A DNA stretch of 64,000 nt from positions 1-64,000 of the forward strand of contig NZ_JBNPXQ010000008.1 of the NCBI RefSeq assembly GCF_050433225.1. Reading direction: 5' to 3'. The notes under the pieces are model-generated. The model did not search any database. It worked only from the letters and a program-made list of their open reading frames with translations, and was not told where the DNA came from. How positions within the stretch are numbered: the first letter of the stretch is position 1; every line of letters starts with the position of its first letter. Below are positions 52,755-61,253 of this stretch, in pieces. This stretch comes from Sphingomonas_D zeicaulis. GTDB lineage: Bacteria > Pseudomonadota > Alphaproteobacteria > Sphingomonadales > Sphingomonadaceae. A program made the position numbers and the translations under genes.

Positions 52755-53494
52755 CCCAATTTCTCCATCACCTCGTCGGAGATTTCGTAATTGCCCCAAA
52801 CGGTCTGCACGTCGTCATCGTCGTCGAGCGCGTCGAGCAGCTTGAAGAGCTGTTCGGCATCGCCTTCCTCGACCGCGACCATCGTCTGCGGGCGCCAAGC
52901 GAGCTTGGTGCCCTCGGCCTCGCCCAATACCGGCTCCAGCGTCTTGGCGACTTCGTGGAGCGCATCCTGCGCGGTCCAGATCTCATGGCCTTCCTCGGAC
53001 GACTGCACGTCTTCCGCACCGGCTTCCAGCGCCGCTTCGAACACCTTGTCGGCATCGCCCGCGCTGGCCGGATAGTTGATCAGCCCCAGCCGATCGAAGC
53101 CGTGGCTGACCGCGCCGGGTGCGCCCAGATTGCCGCCATTCTTCGACATGGCGAGGCGCACATTGGTGGCGGTGCGGTTGCGGTTGTCGGTCAGCGTCTC
53201 GATGATCAGCGCGACGCCGCCGGGGCCGAAGCCCTCATAGCGGATCTCTTCGAAGATCGCGCCATCGCTGCCCTCGGCCTTCTTGATCGAACGCTCGATA
53301 TTGTCCTTGGGCATGCCGCCGGCACGCGCGGCGAGCACCGCGGCGCGCAGGCGCGCGTTCATCGCCGGATCGGGCATGCCCATCTTCGCGGCGACGGTGA
53401 TTTCGCGGCTGAGCTTGGAGAACAAGGAAGCGCGCTTCTTGTCCTGCGCGCCCTTGCGCCGCATGATGTTCTTGAATTTGCTATGGCCGGCCAT
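52751..53494 (-). CDS. YebC/PmpR family DNA-binding regulator
   Basis: The 247-residue protein is a YebC/TACO1 family member (MAGHSKFKNIMRRKGAQDKKRA start, RYEGFGPGGVALIIETLTDNRNRT block). Family members are annotated as transcriptional regulators, and some members and the mitochondrial homologue aid translation. Position upstream of ruvC and ruvA matches many bacteria. It heads this minus-strand run. Confidence 0.95.
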   Translation of the reverse strand: MAGHSKFKNIMRRKGAQDKKRASLFSKLSREITVAAKMGMPDPAMNARLRAAVLAARAGGMPKDNIERSIKKAEGSDGAIFEEIRYEGFGPGGVALIIETLTDNRNRTATNVRLAMSKNGGNLGAPGAVSHGFDRLGLINYPASAGDADKVFEAALEAGAEDVQSSEEGHEIWTAQDALHEVAKTLEPVLGEAEGTKLAWRPQTMVAVEEGDAEQLFKLLDALDDDDDVQTVWGNYEISDEVMEKLG

Positions 53495-53527
53495 GGCCGC
53501 TCCTCCAAAATCGCTGGCGGGATCCGC

Positions 53528-53854
53528 TCAGGCGAGCTTCACCGCGGTGCCGGAGGCGGTGACCATCAGCATCGACCCGTCCTTGCCCAGCACTTCATAA
53601 TCGATGTCGATGCCGACCACGGCATCCGCACCCTTGTCATGCGCCTCGCCCTCGAGTTCGCGGAACGCCTGCTCGCGCGCCTGGCGCAGCTTGCTTTCAT
53701 AGGCGCCCGAGCGGCCACCGACGATATCGGTGATTGACGCGAACAGATCGCGGAAGATGTTCGCGCCGACGATGACCTCACCGGTGACGATGCCGCGATA
53801 TTCGGCGATCACCCGTCCCGAGATGGTCGGCGTGGTGGTGAGGATCATCGGCAT
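53528..53854 (-). CDS. YbjQ family protein
   Basis: This 108-residue protein is a YbjQ (DUF74) member, a pentamer-forming family labelled heavy-metal-binding on weak evidence. The ISGRVIAEYRGIVTGEVIVGANIFRD start and GADAVVGIDIDYEVLG segment are typical. It has no signal peptide. It lies 33 bases upstream of yebC on the same strand. Confidence 0.92.
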   Translation of the reverse strand: MPMILTTTPTISGRVIAEYRGIVTGEVIVGANIFRDLFASITDIVGGRSGAYESKLRQAREQAFRELEGEAHDKGADAVVGIDIDYEVLGKDGSMLMVTASGTAVKLA

Positions 53855-53879
53855 TCCCTTCCGGATCGGGCGAAACGGC

Positions 53880-54119
53880 TCAGTCGAGGCCGAGCGCCGC
53901 CTTGTAGGTTTCGAGCAGCGCTTCGGCTTCGTCGCGGGCGTTCTTTTCCATGCGGCGCAGGCGGACGATCGACCGCATCGTCTTCACGTCGAAGCCGTTC
54001 GACTTGGATTCGGCATAGACGTCGCGGATATCGTCGGCGATGCCCTTTTTTTCTTCCTCCAGCCGCTCGATGCGCTCGATGAAAAGACGTAGCTGTTCTG
54101 CGGCGACGACGTCGCTCAT
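53880..54119 (-). CDS. gapR: nucleoid-associated protein GapR (DUF2312)
   Basis: The 79-residue helical protein matches GapR/DUF2312, with long amphipathic helices (QLRLFIERIERLEEEKKGIADDI, then AESKSNGFDVKTMRSIVRLRRM). GapR of Caulobacter clamps overtwisted DNA ahead of polymerases and is widespread in alphaproteobacteria. It stands next to DUF1244 and pyk, a commonly seen neighbourhood. Confidence 0.94.
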   Translation of the reverse strand: MSDVVAAEQLRLFIERIERLEEEKKGIADDIRDVYAESKSNGFDVKTMRSIVRLRRMEKNARDEAEALLETYKAALGLD

Positions 54120-54174
54120 TCTGGTACTCCCGGATGAATCAAGGGGAGGCGTCTAGGGCAGCCGGCGCCGCGGC

Positions 54175-54477
54175 TCAAGGCTGCCGGGCGTTCCGAGCGA
54201 CGCTTTCGTCCATCCGGCGGAGCTGTTCGGCGGTTGCGGGCTGCTGGTGCGCGGCTTTCCAATCGGCATAGGGCATGCCGTAAACCGCCTCGCGGCCCTC
54301 GTCGCGAGTCAGCTTTCCGTCCGATGCCTCGGCCAGCCAGTCACCCAGGCAGTTGCGGCAGAAGCCGGCCAGCCCCATAAGATCGACGTTCTGTGCATCG
54401 GTACGGTGCTGCAGGTGGGCGACAAGGCGGCGTAATACCTTTGCCGCGGTTGCGTCATCGATCGCTTCTATGGCCAT
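54175..54477 (-). CDS. DUF1244 family protein
   Basis: The 100-residue protein matches DUF1244: a helical N-terminal region (KVLRRLVAHLQHRTDAQNVDLMGLAGFCRNCLGDWL) with a conserved CxxC-like pair (Cys44 and Cys47, in FCRNCL), then the GREAVYGMPYADWK motif. Function is unknown. It is divergent from pyk with 93 bp between starts and upstream of gapR on the same strand. Confidence 0.92.
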   Translation of the reverse strand: MAIEAIDDATAAKVLRRLVAHLQHRTDAQNVDLMGLAGFCRNCLGDWLAEASDGKLTRDEGREAVYGMPYADWKAAHQQPATAEQLRRMDESVARNARQP

Positions 54478-54570
54478 AGTTCGTCATCCTTCCACGGTTG
54501 ATCTCGACGGATTAGCCGCTATCCAGCCGAGGCCCAAAGCATGAGTGAAAACGGGCAGAGGAGCTCCGTG

Positions 54571-56028
54571 ATGTCGCGTTATCTGGCCCCGCGTTCGCGC
54601 AAGGTTCGCGTTCTTGCAACGCTTGGTCCCGCCAGCCGCTCGCCGGACATGATCAAGACATTGTTCCGCGCCGGCGCCGACGCCTTCCGTGTCAATATGA
54701 GCCACGGCTCGCATGAGGATCATGCCAAGGTCATCGCCGCGATCCGCGAGATGGAGACCGAGTTCAACCGCCCGACGACGATCCTCGTCGACCTGCAGGG
54801 CCCCAAGCTTCGTGTTGGCCGGTTCGCCGAAAGCATGGTGACGCTGAAGCCGGGTGCCACCTTCGTGCTCGATCGTGATACCGCTCCCGGTGATGCGACC
54901 CGCGTCAATCTGCCGCACCGCGAACTGTTTATGGCGATGGAGGAAGGCGCCCGCCTGCTGCTGGATGACGGCAAGCTGGTGCTGCGCGTGACCTCCGCCG
55001 AGCCGGACCGGATCGTCACCACGGTCGAGGTCGGCGGCGCGCTCAGCAACAACAAGGGGCTGAACGTGCCGGACGTCGTGGTGCCGATGGCCGCGTTGAC
55101 CGACAAGGACCGCAAGGATCTCGATTTCGCGCTTGAACAGGATGTCGACTGGATCGCGCTGAGCTTCGTGCAGCGCGCCGAGGATGTCGCCGAGGCGCGC
55201 CGGCTGATCGCTGGCCGTGCGGCGCTGCTTGCCAAGATCGAAAAGCCGGCCGCGGTCGAGCGGCTCGAGGACATTCTCGGCATCGCCGATGCGGTGATGG
55301 TGGCGCGTGGCGATCTCGGCGTTGAACTGCCGCCGCAGACCGTGCCGCCGCTGCAGAAGCGCATCGTCGAAACCGCGCGCCGGCTGGGGAAGCCGGTGGT
55401 GGTTGCGACGCAGATGCTCGAATCGATGATCAAATCGCCCAGTCCGACGCGCGCGGAGGTGAGCGACGTGGCGACCGCGGTTTACGACGGCGCCGACGCG
55501 ATCATGCTCTCGGCGGAAAGCGCCGCAGGTGATTGGCCCGAACAGTCGGTGTCGATGATGAACGCCATCGCCGACGCGGTGGAGCGCGATCCGGGCTATC
55601 ACGCCCGCGTCCACTTTACCGAGACGCGACCCGATTCGACCACCGCCGATGCGCTTTCCGAAGCCGCGGCGGGGATCGCGCAGACCGTGTCGGCCGCGGC
55701 TATCGTGTGCTTCACGATCTCAGGATCGACCGCACGGCGCGTGGCGCGGGAACGCCCTACGGTGCCGCTGATGGTGCTGACGCCGAGCCGCGAGACGGCG
55801 CGGCGCCTGGGCCTGCTGTGGGGCGTCCACGCAGTGCGCACCCGCGATGTCGGCTCGTTCGAAGAGATGGTCGCCAAGGCAAAGCGGATGGCGCTGCGCC
55901 ACGGCATCGCCAAGGCGGGCGACGCGATCATCGTGATGGCGGGCGTGCCGTTCGGGGTCGCCGGCTCCACCAACGTGCTGCACGTCGTGAAGCTCGTCGG
56001 AGACGAACTGACCGGCTTCAACGACTGA
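54571..56028 (+). CDS. pyk: pyruvate kinase
   Basis: The 485-residue glycolytic enzyme makes ATP and pyruvate from phosphoenolpyruvate and ADP. Family marks are RVLATLGPASRSPDMI, the substrate loop FRVNMSHGSHEDH, the active-site lysine block ALLAKIEKPAAVERLEDI with the following MVARGDLGVELP, and TQMLESM. The C-terminal effector domain starts about residue 345. AGAGGAG eight bases upstream favours the ATG at 54571; an upstream ATG at 54541 would add ten residues. A strong terminator follows. Confidence 0.96.
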   Translation: MSRYLAPRSRKVRVLATLGPASRSPDMIKTLFRAGADAFRVNMSHGSHEDHAKVIAAIREMETEFNRPTTILVDLQGPKLRVGRFAESMVTLKPGATFVLDRDTAPGDATRVNLPHRELFMAMEEGARLLLDDGKLVLRVTSAEPDRIVTTVEVGGALSNNKGLNVPDVVVPMAALTDKDRKDLDFALEQDVDWIALSFVQRAEDVAEARRLIAGRAALLAKIEKPAAVERLEDILGIADAVMVARGDLGVELPPQTVPPLQKRIVETARRLGKPVVVATQMLESMIKSPSPTRAEVSDVATAVYDGADAIMLSAESAAGDWPEQSVSMMNAIADAVERDPGYHARVHFTETRPDSTTADALSEAAAGIAQTVSAAAIVCFTISGSTARRVARERPTVPLMVLTPSRETARRLGLLWGVHAVRTRDVGSFEEMVAKAKRMALRHGIAKAGDAIIVMAGVPFGVAGSTNVLHVVKLVGDELTGFND

Positions 56029-56033
56029 GTTCG

Positions 56034-56070
56034 ATCACCCCGCCGGTCGCGTGCCGGCGGGGTGATTTTT
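56034..56070 (+). terminator. pyk terminator
   Basis: A perfect 13-bp stem (ATCACCCCGCCGG / CCGGCGGGGTGAT) with a 7-nt loop and TTTTT tail, six bases after the pyk stop. Confidence 0.95.
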
Positions 56071-56078
56071 GGGCATAT

Positions 56079-56095
56079 AGTTGACATCGTCAAGT
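56079..56095. promoter_or_regulatory. predicted operator of the MarR-GNAT gene
   Basis: A-N-TTGAC-N3-GTCAA-N-T dyad 23 bp upstream of the MarR-GNAT start. The left arm plus one base reads TTGACA, a consensus -35 element, so a protein bound here would block polymerase. Autoregulation by the MarR domain of the downstream gene is inferred. Confidence 0.6.
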
Positions 56096-56117
56096 AAAGT
56101 GCCGCATCCCTCAGCGC

Positions 56118-57044
56118 ATGATGACCGAGACCGACGACACGATCCGCGCAGTGCGCGCATTCAATCGCTTCCACACCCGTTTCGCCGGCGCGCTCGCGCC
56201 GCGCTACATGGGCAGCGACATGAGCCTAATCGAGGCGCGGCTCTTCTACGAGATCATCCATCGCGAAGGCTTGCTGGCCGCCGAACTGCAGGCCCGGCTC
56301 GATCTTGACGCCGGCTATGCCAGCCGCCTGCTGCGCCGGTTCGAGGCGGAGGGCTGGATCGAACGGCGGCGAGGGGCGGAGGATGCCCGGCAGCGGCCGA
56401 TCCATGTGACGGCGGCCGGGCGCGCGGCCTATGAGGCGCTTGATGCGGTGACGCGGGCGGACGTGGCGGCCCGGTTGGCGCCGATCGGCGTCGCGGGCCG
56501 CAAGGCGCTGGTGGAGGCGCTGGGCACCGCGCGGATGCTGCTTGCCGACAGTGACCTGCCACCGTGGACGATGCGCAGCTTCGAAACCGGCGATATGGGC
56601 CGCATCGCGACGCGCCAGGCCGAACTTTACGCTGCGTTGCATGGCTGGGGGCGGCCGATGGAGGCGCTGCTGCTCGACATCACCGGCCGCTTCCTGCGCG
56701 ATTTCCAGCCGGGGCGTGAGCAATGCTGGGTCGCCGAGCGCGGCGGCCGGATGGTCGGTTCGGTGTTCGTCTGCGATTCGGGGGAGCGGGGTGCGCAGTT
56801 GCGGCTGCTCTATGTCGAGCCCGAGGCGCGCGGCCTCGGCATTGGCGAGGCGCTGGTCAACACCGCGATCGGGTTCGCGCGCGAGGCCGGCTATGACCAG
56901 ATCTGGCTATGGACGCACAGCGTGCTCGAAAGCGCACGGCGTATCTATGCCGGTTGCGGCTTCGTGCGGACCGCGATGACGGTCCACCACGCGTTTGGCG
57001 CGCCCCAGGAGGGCGAGGACTGGGAGTTGCGCTTTCGGGATTGA
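56118..57044 (+). CDS. MarR-GNAT fusion: HTH regulator with acetyltransferase domain
   Basis: The 308-residue protein joins a MarR-type winged helix (about residues 5-145: AELQARLDLDAGYASRLLRRFEAEGWIERR recognition region) to a GNAT acetyltransferase (about 150-305) with acetyl-CoA loop VEPEARGLGIGEALV and the GYDQIWLWTHSVL strand-helix. This fusion is known in many bacteria but few members have assigned functions. The substrate could be a small molecule or protein amine, with the MarR half regulating its own gene through the operator at 56079-56095. No target gene is adjacent. Confidence 0.92.
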   Translation: MMTETDDTIRAVRAFNRFHTRFAGALAPRYMGSDMSLIEARLFYEIIHREGLLAAELQARLDLDAGYASRLLRRFEAEGWIERRRGAEDARQRPIHVTAAGRAAYEALDAVTRADVAARLAPIGVAGRKALVEALGTARMLLADSDLPPWTMRSFETGDMGRIATRQAELYAALHGWGRPMEALLLDITGRFLRDFQPGREQCWVAERGGRMVGSVFVCDSGERGAQLRLLYVEPEARGLGIGEALVNTAIGFAREAGYDQIWLWTHSVLESARRIYAGCGFVRTAMTVHHAFGAPQEGEDWELRFRD

Positions 57045-57176
57045 GGGCGCATCGGAAGCCGCTCGCCTTCAGGGCAGGGAACGGGGGTGGGGAGCGGCGA
57101 CGGGGGCTCGATGCTCCCGTTGACGCTGTTGCTTCCGCTTGCGCGAAAGCTCGCTGCGCTCGCCTCACCCCAACCC

Positions 57177-57240
57177 GGCATCGGGTTGGACTGCCCCCGG
57201 CAGTCCAAGTCCAGTCCGGGGGACTGGACGACCCGATGCC
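57177..57240. repeat. cloverleaf-shaped palindromic element (three-way junction)
   Basis: An outer 10-bp stem (GGCATCGGGT 57177-57186 with ACCCGATGCC 57231-57240) encloses two further perfect hairpins: GGACTGCC-CCC-GGCAGTCC (57188-57206) and GTCCAGTCC-GGG-GGACTGGAC (57209-57229). All three stems are mismatch-free. It lies between convergent genes, followed by a small hairpin CCTCT-AA-AGAGG (57239-57250). It resembles intergenic palindromic elements of GC-rich genomes; no second copy is in this window. Confidence 0.7.
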
Positions 57241-57266
57241 TCTAAAGAGGAGGGGCTCAGTCCATC

Positions 57267-59426
57267 TCAGAACCGATAGCCGGCGCTGATCGTGTAGTTA
57301 CGCGGCGCGCCGTAGCGATACTGCTCGAAGAAGCCCATCTGGCTGTAATATTTCTTGTCGAACAGATTCTCGAGATTGGCCTGCAGCTGCAAATTCTCGG
57401 TCACCGCATAGCGCGCCATCAGGCTGACCAACGTAAAGCCATCCTGCTGGAAGCGGAACGGCACCGGGTCGGACGGCGTCGAGAGGATCGGGTGGAGCCC
57501 GCCGACATAGGCCTTGCTGCGATAATTGACGCCGCCGCCCACCGTCAGCCCTTCGAGCGGGCCTGGCATGTCATAGGTGGTGAACAGCTTCAGCAGCTTG
57601 CGCGGCTGATCGGTGTTCGCCGCGACATCGTCGCCATCCTCGGCCTTGAACTGGCTGTAGCTGGCATTGACGTTCCAGCCCGGTTGCGGCTGGCCGGTGA
57701 CTTCCAGTTCGAAGCCCTGGCTGGTGACGCCCTGGGCGGCGATGTAGGTCTGCTGCGGCAGTCCGCCTTCGGGGGGAATGATCATCTCGCCGAGCTGGCC
57801 GACATTGTCCTGCTCGATGCGAAACAGCGCGACCGAGGTCTGCAGCTTGTCGTCGAAGAAGCTGCTCTTCAGGCCGATTTCATATGCCTTGCCGTTGAGC
57901 GGATCGAGCAGGTCGAGATTGCGGTCGCGCAGGTTCTGCGGCTGGAAGATCTTGGTGAAGCTCGCATAAATGCGGTGGTTGGGCGTCACGTCGAACAGCG
58001 CGCCGACATAGGGGATGAACACGTCGTCATCGCCATAATCGCTGGGGCCGCTCCAGGCGAAGCCCTTCTGCTTCCAGCTCGCGAGCCGGCCGCCGACGAT
58101 CAGCTTGAGCGGATCGGCGACGTCGAAGCGCACCGCGCCATAATAGCCGGTCTGTTCGATGCGCTCTTCCTCGTTGCGGATCGGGGTGGTGCCCCAGGTC
58201 GGCTCGGGAAAATCGGCGCCGCCCGGGCCGATCACGGGAACGTTCGGCGCCCAGGGCAGGGGTGCCTCATAATTGTCGGTGTGGCGCTTGAGCACGCTGT
58301 GCAGCGCGCCCAGCACGACCTCATGGTCGCGGCCGAACAGGCTGACGGCGCCCTTGATCTGCCCGTCGAAGCTGTTCTGTATGCTGATGCCGTCAGCCTT
58401 GTAAGGGTTGCTGTACTGGATCGCGCCCGTTGCCTTGTCGACCGCGCCATAGAGATAGAGCAGCTGGCTCTTTCCGGTGTTGCGCAGGCGGTTGTAGTTG
58501 AGCGTGACGCTCCACTTCTCGCCGATCTCCTGGCGGAGCGTGGTGAAAATGTTCTGGTTGGTGGTGTTCCAATAGGTCCAGTCGGCAGCGGTGGTCTGCG
58601 ACCGCGCGAGATCGGTGGTGGTGCCGTCGGTATAAAAGGTCGGTAGCGCGCCCCATGACGCGCCCTTGGGCTTGCTGTCCTGATGGCTGATGCCGGCGCG
58701 GACCATGGTGGTGTCGGTCACGTCCGCATCGATCACGCCGTAGAGCACGAACTTCTTGTTGTCGTAGAGGTCGATATAGCTTTCGCCCTCTTCATAGCGG
58801 CCGACCGCGCGGACGCGCACGCGGCCATCCGAGGTGAGCGCGCCGCCGACATCGCCCGAAACGCGCCAGGTGTTCCAGCTTCCGAAGCTGGCGTTGACAT
58901 AGCCGGTCAGCTCGGTGGCATCGGCATGCTTGCGCACGAGGTTGACCGAGGCGGACGGATCGCCCGCACCCGAGAGCAGGCCAGTCGCGCCACGCACGAT
59001 CTCGACGCGCTCGTAGATCGAGACGTCGATATTGGTCTCGCCGTTGGAACCGGCCAGGGTCCACGCCGCCGGCACGCCGTCAATCTGCGTATTGCGGATT
59101 TCGAAGCCGCGCGCGTAAAAATTGTTGCGGACGTCGTCGACCTCGTTGACCGACACGCCAACGCTGTTCACCAGAACGTCGGCGACGCTGATCAGGTTCT
59201 GATCGAGGATGCGTTGCGCGGTCATGATGCTGACCGATTGCGGGGTTTCCCGAATGGTGAGGCCTAGACCGGTCGCCGTGTCGATCTTGTCCGGGATCGT
59301 ATAGGTGCCGGTGACGACGATGTCCTCGGAAGCGGGTGCCGCCGCCTCGTCCGCGGTCTGTGCCGCGGTGGGACAGGCCATTGCGCACAGCGCTGCGCCC
59401 ACGAACCAATTGAATTTCGACCCCAT
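57267..59426 (-). CDS. TonB-dependent siderophore receptor (FhuE/FpvA-like)
   Basis: The 719-residue outer-membrane receptor for a ferric siderophore has a signal peptide (about 1-22), a TonB-box-like DIVVTGTY, and a plug domain (about 50-155) with the siderophore-receptor signature TIRETPQSVSIMTAQRI and a NNFYARGFEIRNTQIDGV block. A barrel of about 22 strands follows, ending in TISAGYRF. No N-terminal signalling domain is present, so it does not control an ECF sigma factor directly. A Fur-like dyad lies 63 bp upstream of its start. No siderophore genes are adjacent. Confidence 0.94.
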   Translation of the reverse strand: MGSKFNWFVGAALCAMACPTAAQTADEAAAPASEDIVVTGTYTIPDKIDTATGLGLTIRETPQSVSIMTAQRILDQNLISVADVLVNSVGVSVNEVDDVRNNFYARGFEIRNTQIDGVPAAWTLAGSNGETNIDVSIYERVEIVRGATGLLSGAGDPSASVNLVRKHADATELTGYVNASFGSWNTWRVSGDVGGALTSDGRVRVRAVGRYEEGESYIDLYDNKKFVLYGVIDADVTDTTMVRAGISHQDSKPKGASWGALPTFYTDGTTTDLARSQTTAADWTYWNTTNQNIFTTLRQEIGEKWSVTLNYNRLRNTGKSQLLYLYGAVDKATGAIQYSNPYKADGISIQNSFDGQIKGAVSLFGRDHEVVLGALHSVLKRHTDNYEAPLPWAPNVPVIGPGGADFPEPTWGTTPIRNEEERIEQTGYYGAVRFDVADPLKLIVGGRLASWKQKGFAWSGPSDYGDDDVFIPYVGALFDVTPNHRIYASFTKIFQPQNLRDRNLDLLDPLNGKAYEIGLKSSFFDDKLQTSVALFRIEQDNVGQLGEMIIPPEGGLPQQTYIAAQGVTSQGFELEVTGQPQPGWNVNASYSQFKAEDGDDVAANTDQPRKLLKLFTTYDMPGPLEGLTVGGGVNYRSKAYVGGLHPILSTPSDPVPFRFQQDGFTLVSLMARYAVTENLQLQANLENLFDKKYYSQMGFFEQYRYGAPRNYTISAGYRF

Positions 59427-59488
59427 GTAACGACCCTGCCTGCGGTTTTTCGTGAAGTGGGGGCGCCACTAGGGCAAGCGCGAGGCAT

Positions 59489-59505
59489 TCGCAATATTAA
59501 TGCGA
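59489..59505. promoter_or_regulatory. Fur-box-like dyad between TonB receptor and tgt
   Basis: Inverted repeat TCGCA-N7-TGCGA with an AT-rich centre (ATATTAA), 63 bp upstream of the receptor start and 84 bp upstream of tgt. Position ahead of a siderophore receptor suggests iron control by Fur, but the match to a Fur consensus is only approximate. Confidence 0.4.
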
Positions 59506-59588
59506 TTCGCTCTCAACAAGTTTGCTGCGATGCAACCGCGTCGATGGGCCTGACTCCGTGGCCGTGTCCCGCTATAGGCCCGCGCTTC

Positions 59589-60710
59589 ATGACCGAACGC
59601 TTTTCCTTCTCGATCACCGCCACGGACGGCGCGGCGCGCACGGGCAGCATCCGGATGCTGCGCGGCGAGATCCGCACGCCCGCCTTCATGCCAGTGGGCA
59701 CCGCCGCCACCGTCAAGGCGATGAAGCCCGATGCGGTTCGCGCGATCGGCGCGGACATCATCCTCGGCAACACCTATCATCTGATGCTGCGTCCCGGCGC
59801 GGAGCGGATGGATCGCCTCGGCGGGCTGCACGATTTCATGCAGTGGGACCGGCCGATCCTGACGGACAGCGGCGGCTATCAGGTGATGAGCCTGTCCGCG
59901 CTCACCAAGAAAAGCGAGGAGGGCGTCGCCTTCCGCAGCCATCTCGATGGTTCGCGCCACATGCTCACGCCCGAGCGCTCAATGGAGATCCAGCGATTGC
60001 TGGGGTCGGACATCGTCATGGCGTTCGATGAATGCACCAGCTTTCCGGCGACCTGGGAGCAGGCCAAGGCCTCGATGGAGCGCTCGATGCGCTGGGCGCA
60101 GCGCTCGCGCGACGGGTTCGACAGCGGCGAGGCGCATGCCGCGCGCTCGGCCTTGTTCGGCATCCAGCAGGGATCGATGTTCCGCGATCTGCGGCAGGTT
60201 TCGTCCGACGCGCTGATGGAGGTCGGGTTCGATGGCTATGCCGTCGGCGGCCTTGCGGTGGGCGAGGGTCAGGAGACCATGTTCGGCGTGCTCGACTATG
60301 CGCCGGCGATGCTGCCTGCGGATCGGCCGCGCTACCTGATGGGCGTCGGCAAGCCGGACGACATCGTCGGCGCAGTGGAACGCGGCATCGACATGTTCGA
60401 TTGCGTGCTGCCCACGCGCAGCGGCCGCAACGGCCAGGCCTTCACCTGGGATGGGCCGGTCAACATCCGCAACGCCAGATATGCCGAGGATCTGACGCCT
60501 ATCGATCCGGATTCGCCGATCGCGGGATGGTCGCGCGCCTATCTGCACCACCTCGTGAAGTCGGGCGAGATGCTCGGCGCGATGCTGATGACCGAACATA
60601 ATCTGTGGTTCTACCAGCAGGTAATGGCCGGGCTGCGCGGGGCGATCGCCGAAGGGCGGCTGACGGCATGGGCAGATGCGTTTCGCCTGCGCTATCGCGG
60701 GGGGAAATAG
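59589..60710 (+). CDS. tgt: tRNA-guanine transglycosylase (Tgt), zinc-site cysteines absent
   Basis: The 373-residue enzyme exchanges guanine 34 of certain tRNAs for the queuosine precursor preQ1. The catalytic TIM-barrel residues are present: Asp93 (TDSGGYQ), Asp147 (AFDECTSFP) and nucleophile Asp271 (MFDCVLPTRSGRNG). The C-terminal zinc site, normally CxCxxC plus His, is lost: between DPD (307-309) and WSRAYLHH (314-321) only SPIAG remains, with no Cys, although His337 (TEHN) persists. The Zymomonas enzyme, from the same order, has that site. The ATG at 59589 gives the normal start. Confidence 0.94.
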   Translation: MTERFSFSITATDGAARTGSIRMLRGEIRTPAFMPVGTAATVKAMKPDAVRAIGADIILGNTYHLMLRPGAERMDRLGGLHDFMQWDRPILTDSGGYQVMSLSALTKKSEEGVAFRSHLDGSRHMLTPERSMEIQRLLGSDIVMAFDECTSFPATWEQAKASMERSMRWAQRSRDGFDSGEAHAARSALFGIQQGSMFRDLRQVSSDALMEVGFDGYAVGGLAVGEGQETMFGVLDYAPAMLPADRPRYLMGVGKPDDIVGAVERGIDMFDCVLPTRSGRNGQAFTWDGPVNIRNARYAEDLTPIDPDSPIAGWSRAYLHHLVKSGEMLGAMLMTEHNLWFYQQVMAGLRGAIAEGRLTAWADAFRLRYRGGK

Positions 60711-60783
60711 GTTTTACAAAGCGCGTGCCGGCCTGTGCTTTCCCGCACTGCGCGGCGGGCGCCGACTCGGTATTCTGCGCGGC

Positions 60784-61212
60784 ATGACGAAAACCAGCAC
60801 CTGTTTCTCGCTGACCTGCGGCCATGTCGTCCCGGGCAGCGTCGCGACCTGCCCGAAGTGCGGATCGAAGATGCGCACCTCGAAGACCATCCGCATCCTC
60901 GGCGGCCTGATGCTGGCCTGCGGGCTCTTCCTGATCGGGCTGATGGGCACGATCACGCTGAACATCGCGCCGCAAATGCTGCATCCGGGGCAGGAGATCG
61001 GCGGCAGCATCTGGAACGGCACCGCCGAACAGGGGCGCATGGCGCTAACCCTGTTCAGCATGGTGATCGCGTTCGGATTGGTCGCCACGCTCACCGGGCT
61101 GTGGCAGATCGCCACCGGACGACGCAGCCGCGTCGTACTGGTCGTGGTGATCCTGCTTGCCTTGGCGCTGTTCGCCTACGCTCGGTATCTGACAGGCGCG
61201 CTCGACGCCTGA
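60784..61212 (+). CDS. zinc-ribbon membrane protein, hypothetical
   Basis: The 142-residue protein starts with a short zinc ribbon (Cys7, Cys12, Cys23, Cys26) followed by a basic stretch and three hydrophobic segments (about 38-58, 80-102 and 114-134). No family is recognised. It lies 73 bp after tgt and 41 bp before a lipase-like gene, all on the plus strand. Confidence 0.75.
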   Translation: MTKTSTCFSLTCGHVVPGSVATCPKCGSKMRTSKTIRILGGLMLACGLFLIGLMGTITLNIAPQMLHPGQEIGGSIWNGTAEQGRMALTLFSMVIAFGLVATLTGLWQIATGRRSRVVLVVVILLALALFAYARYLTGALDA

Positions 61213-61253
61213 CGGGCTTGCCGCCACCCGCGTCCGATGCGACAGGTGCGTGC

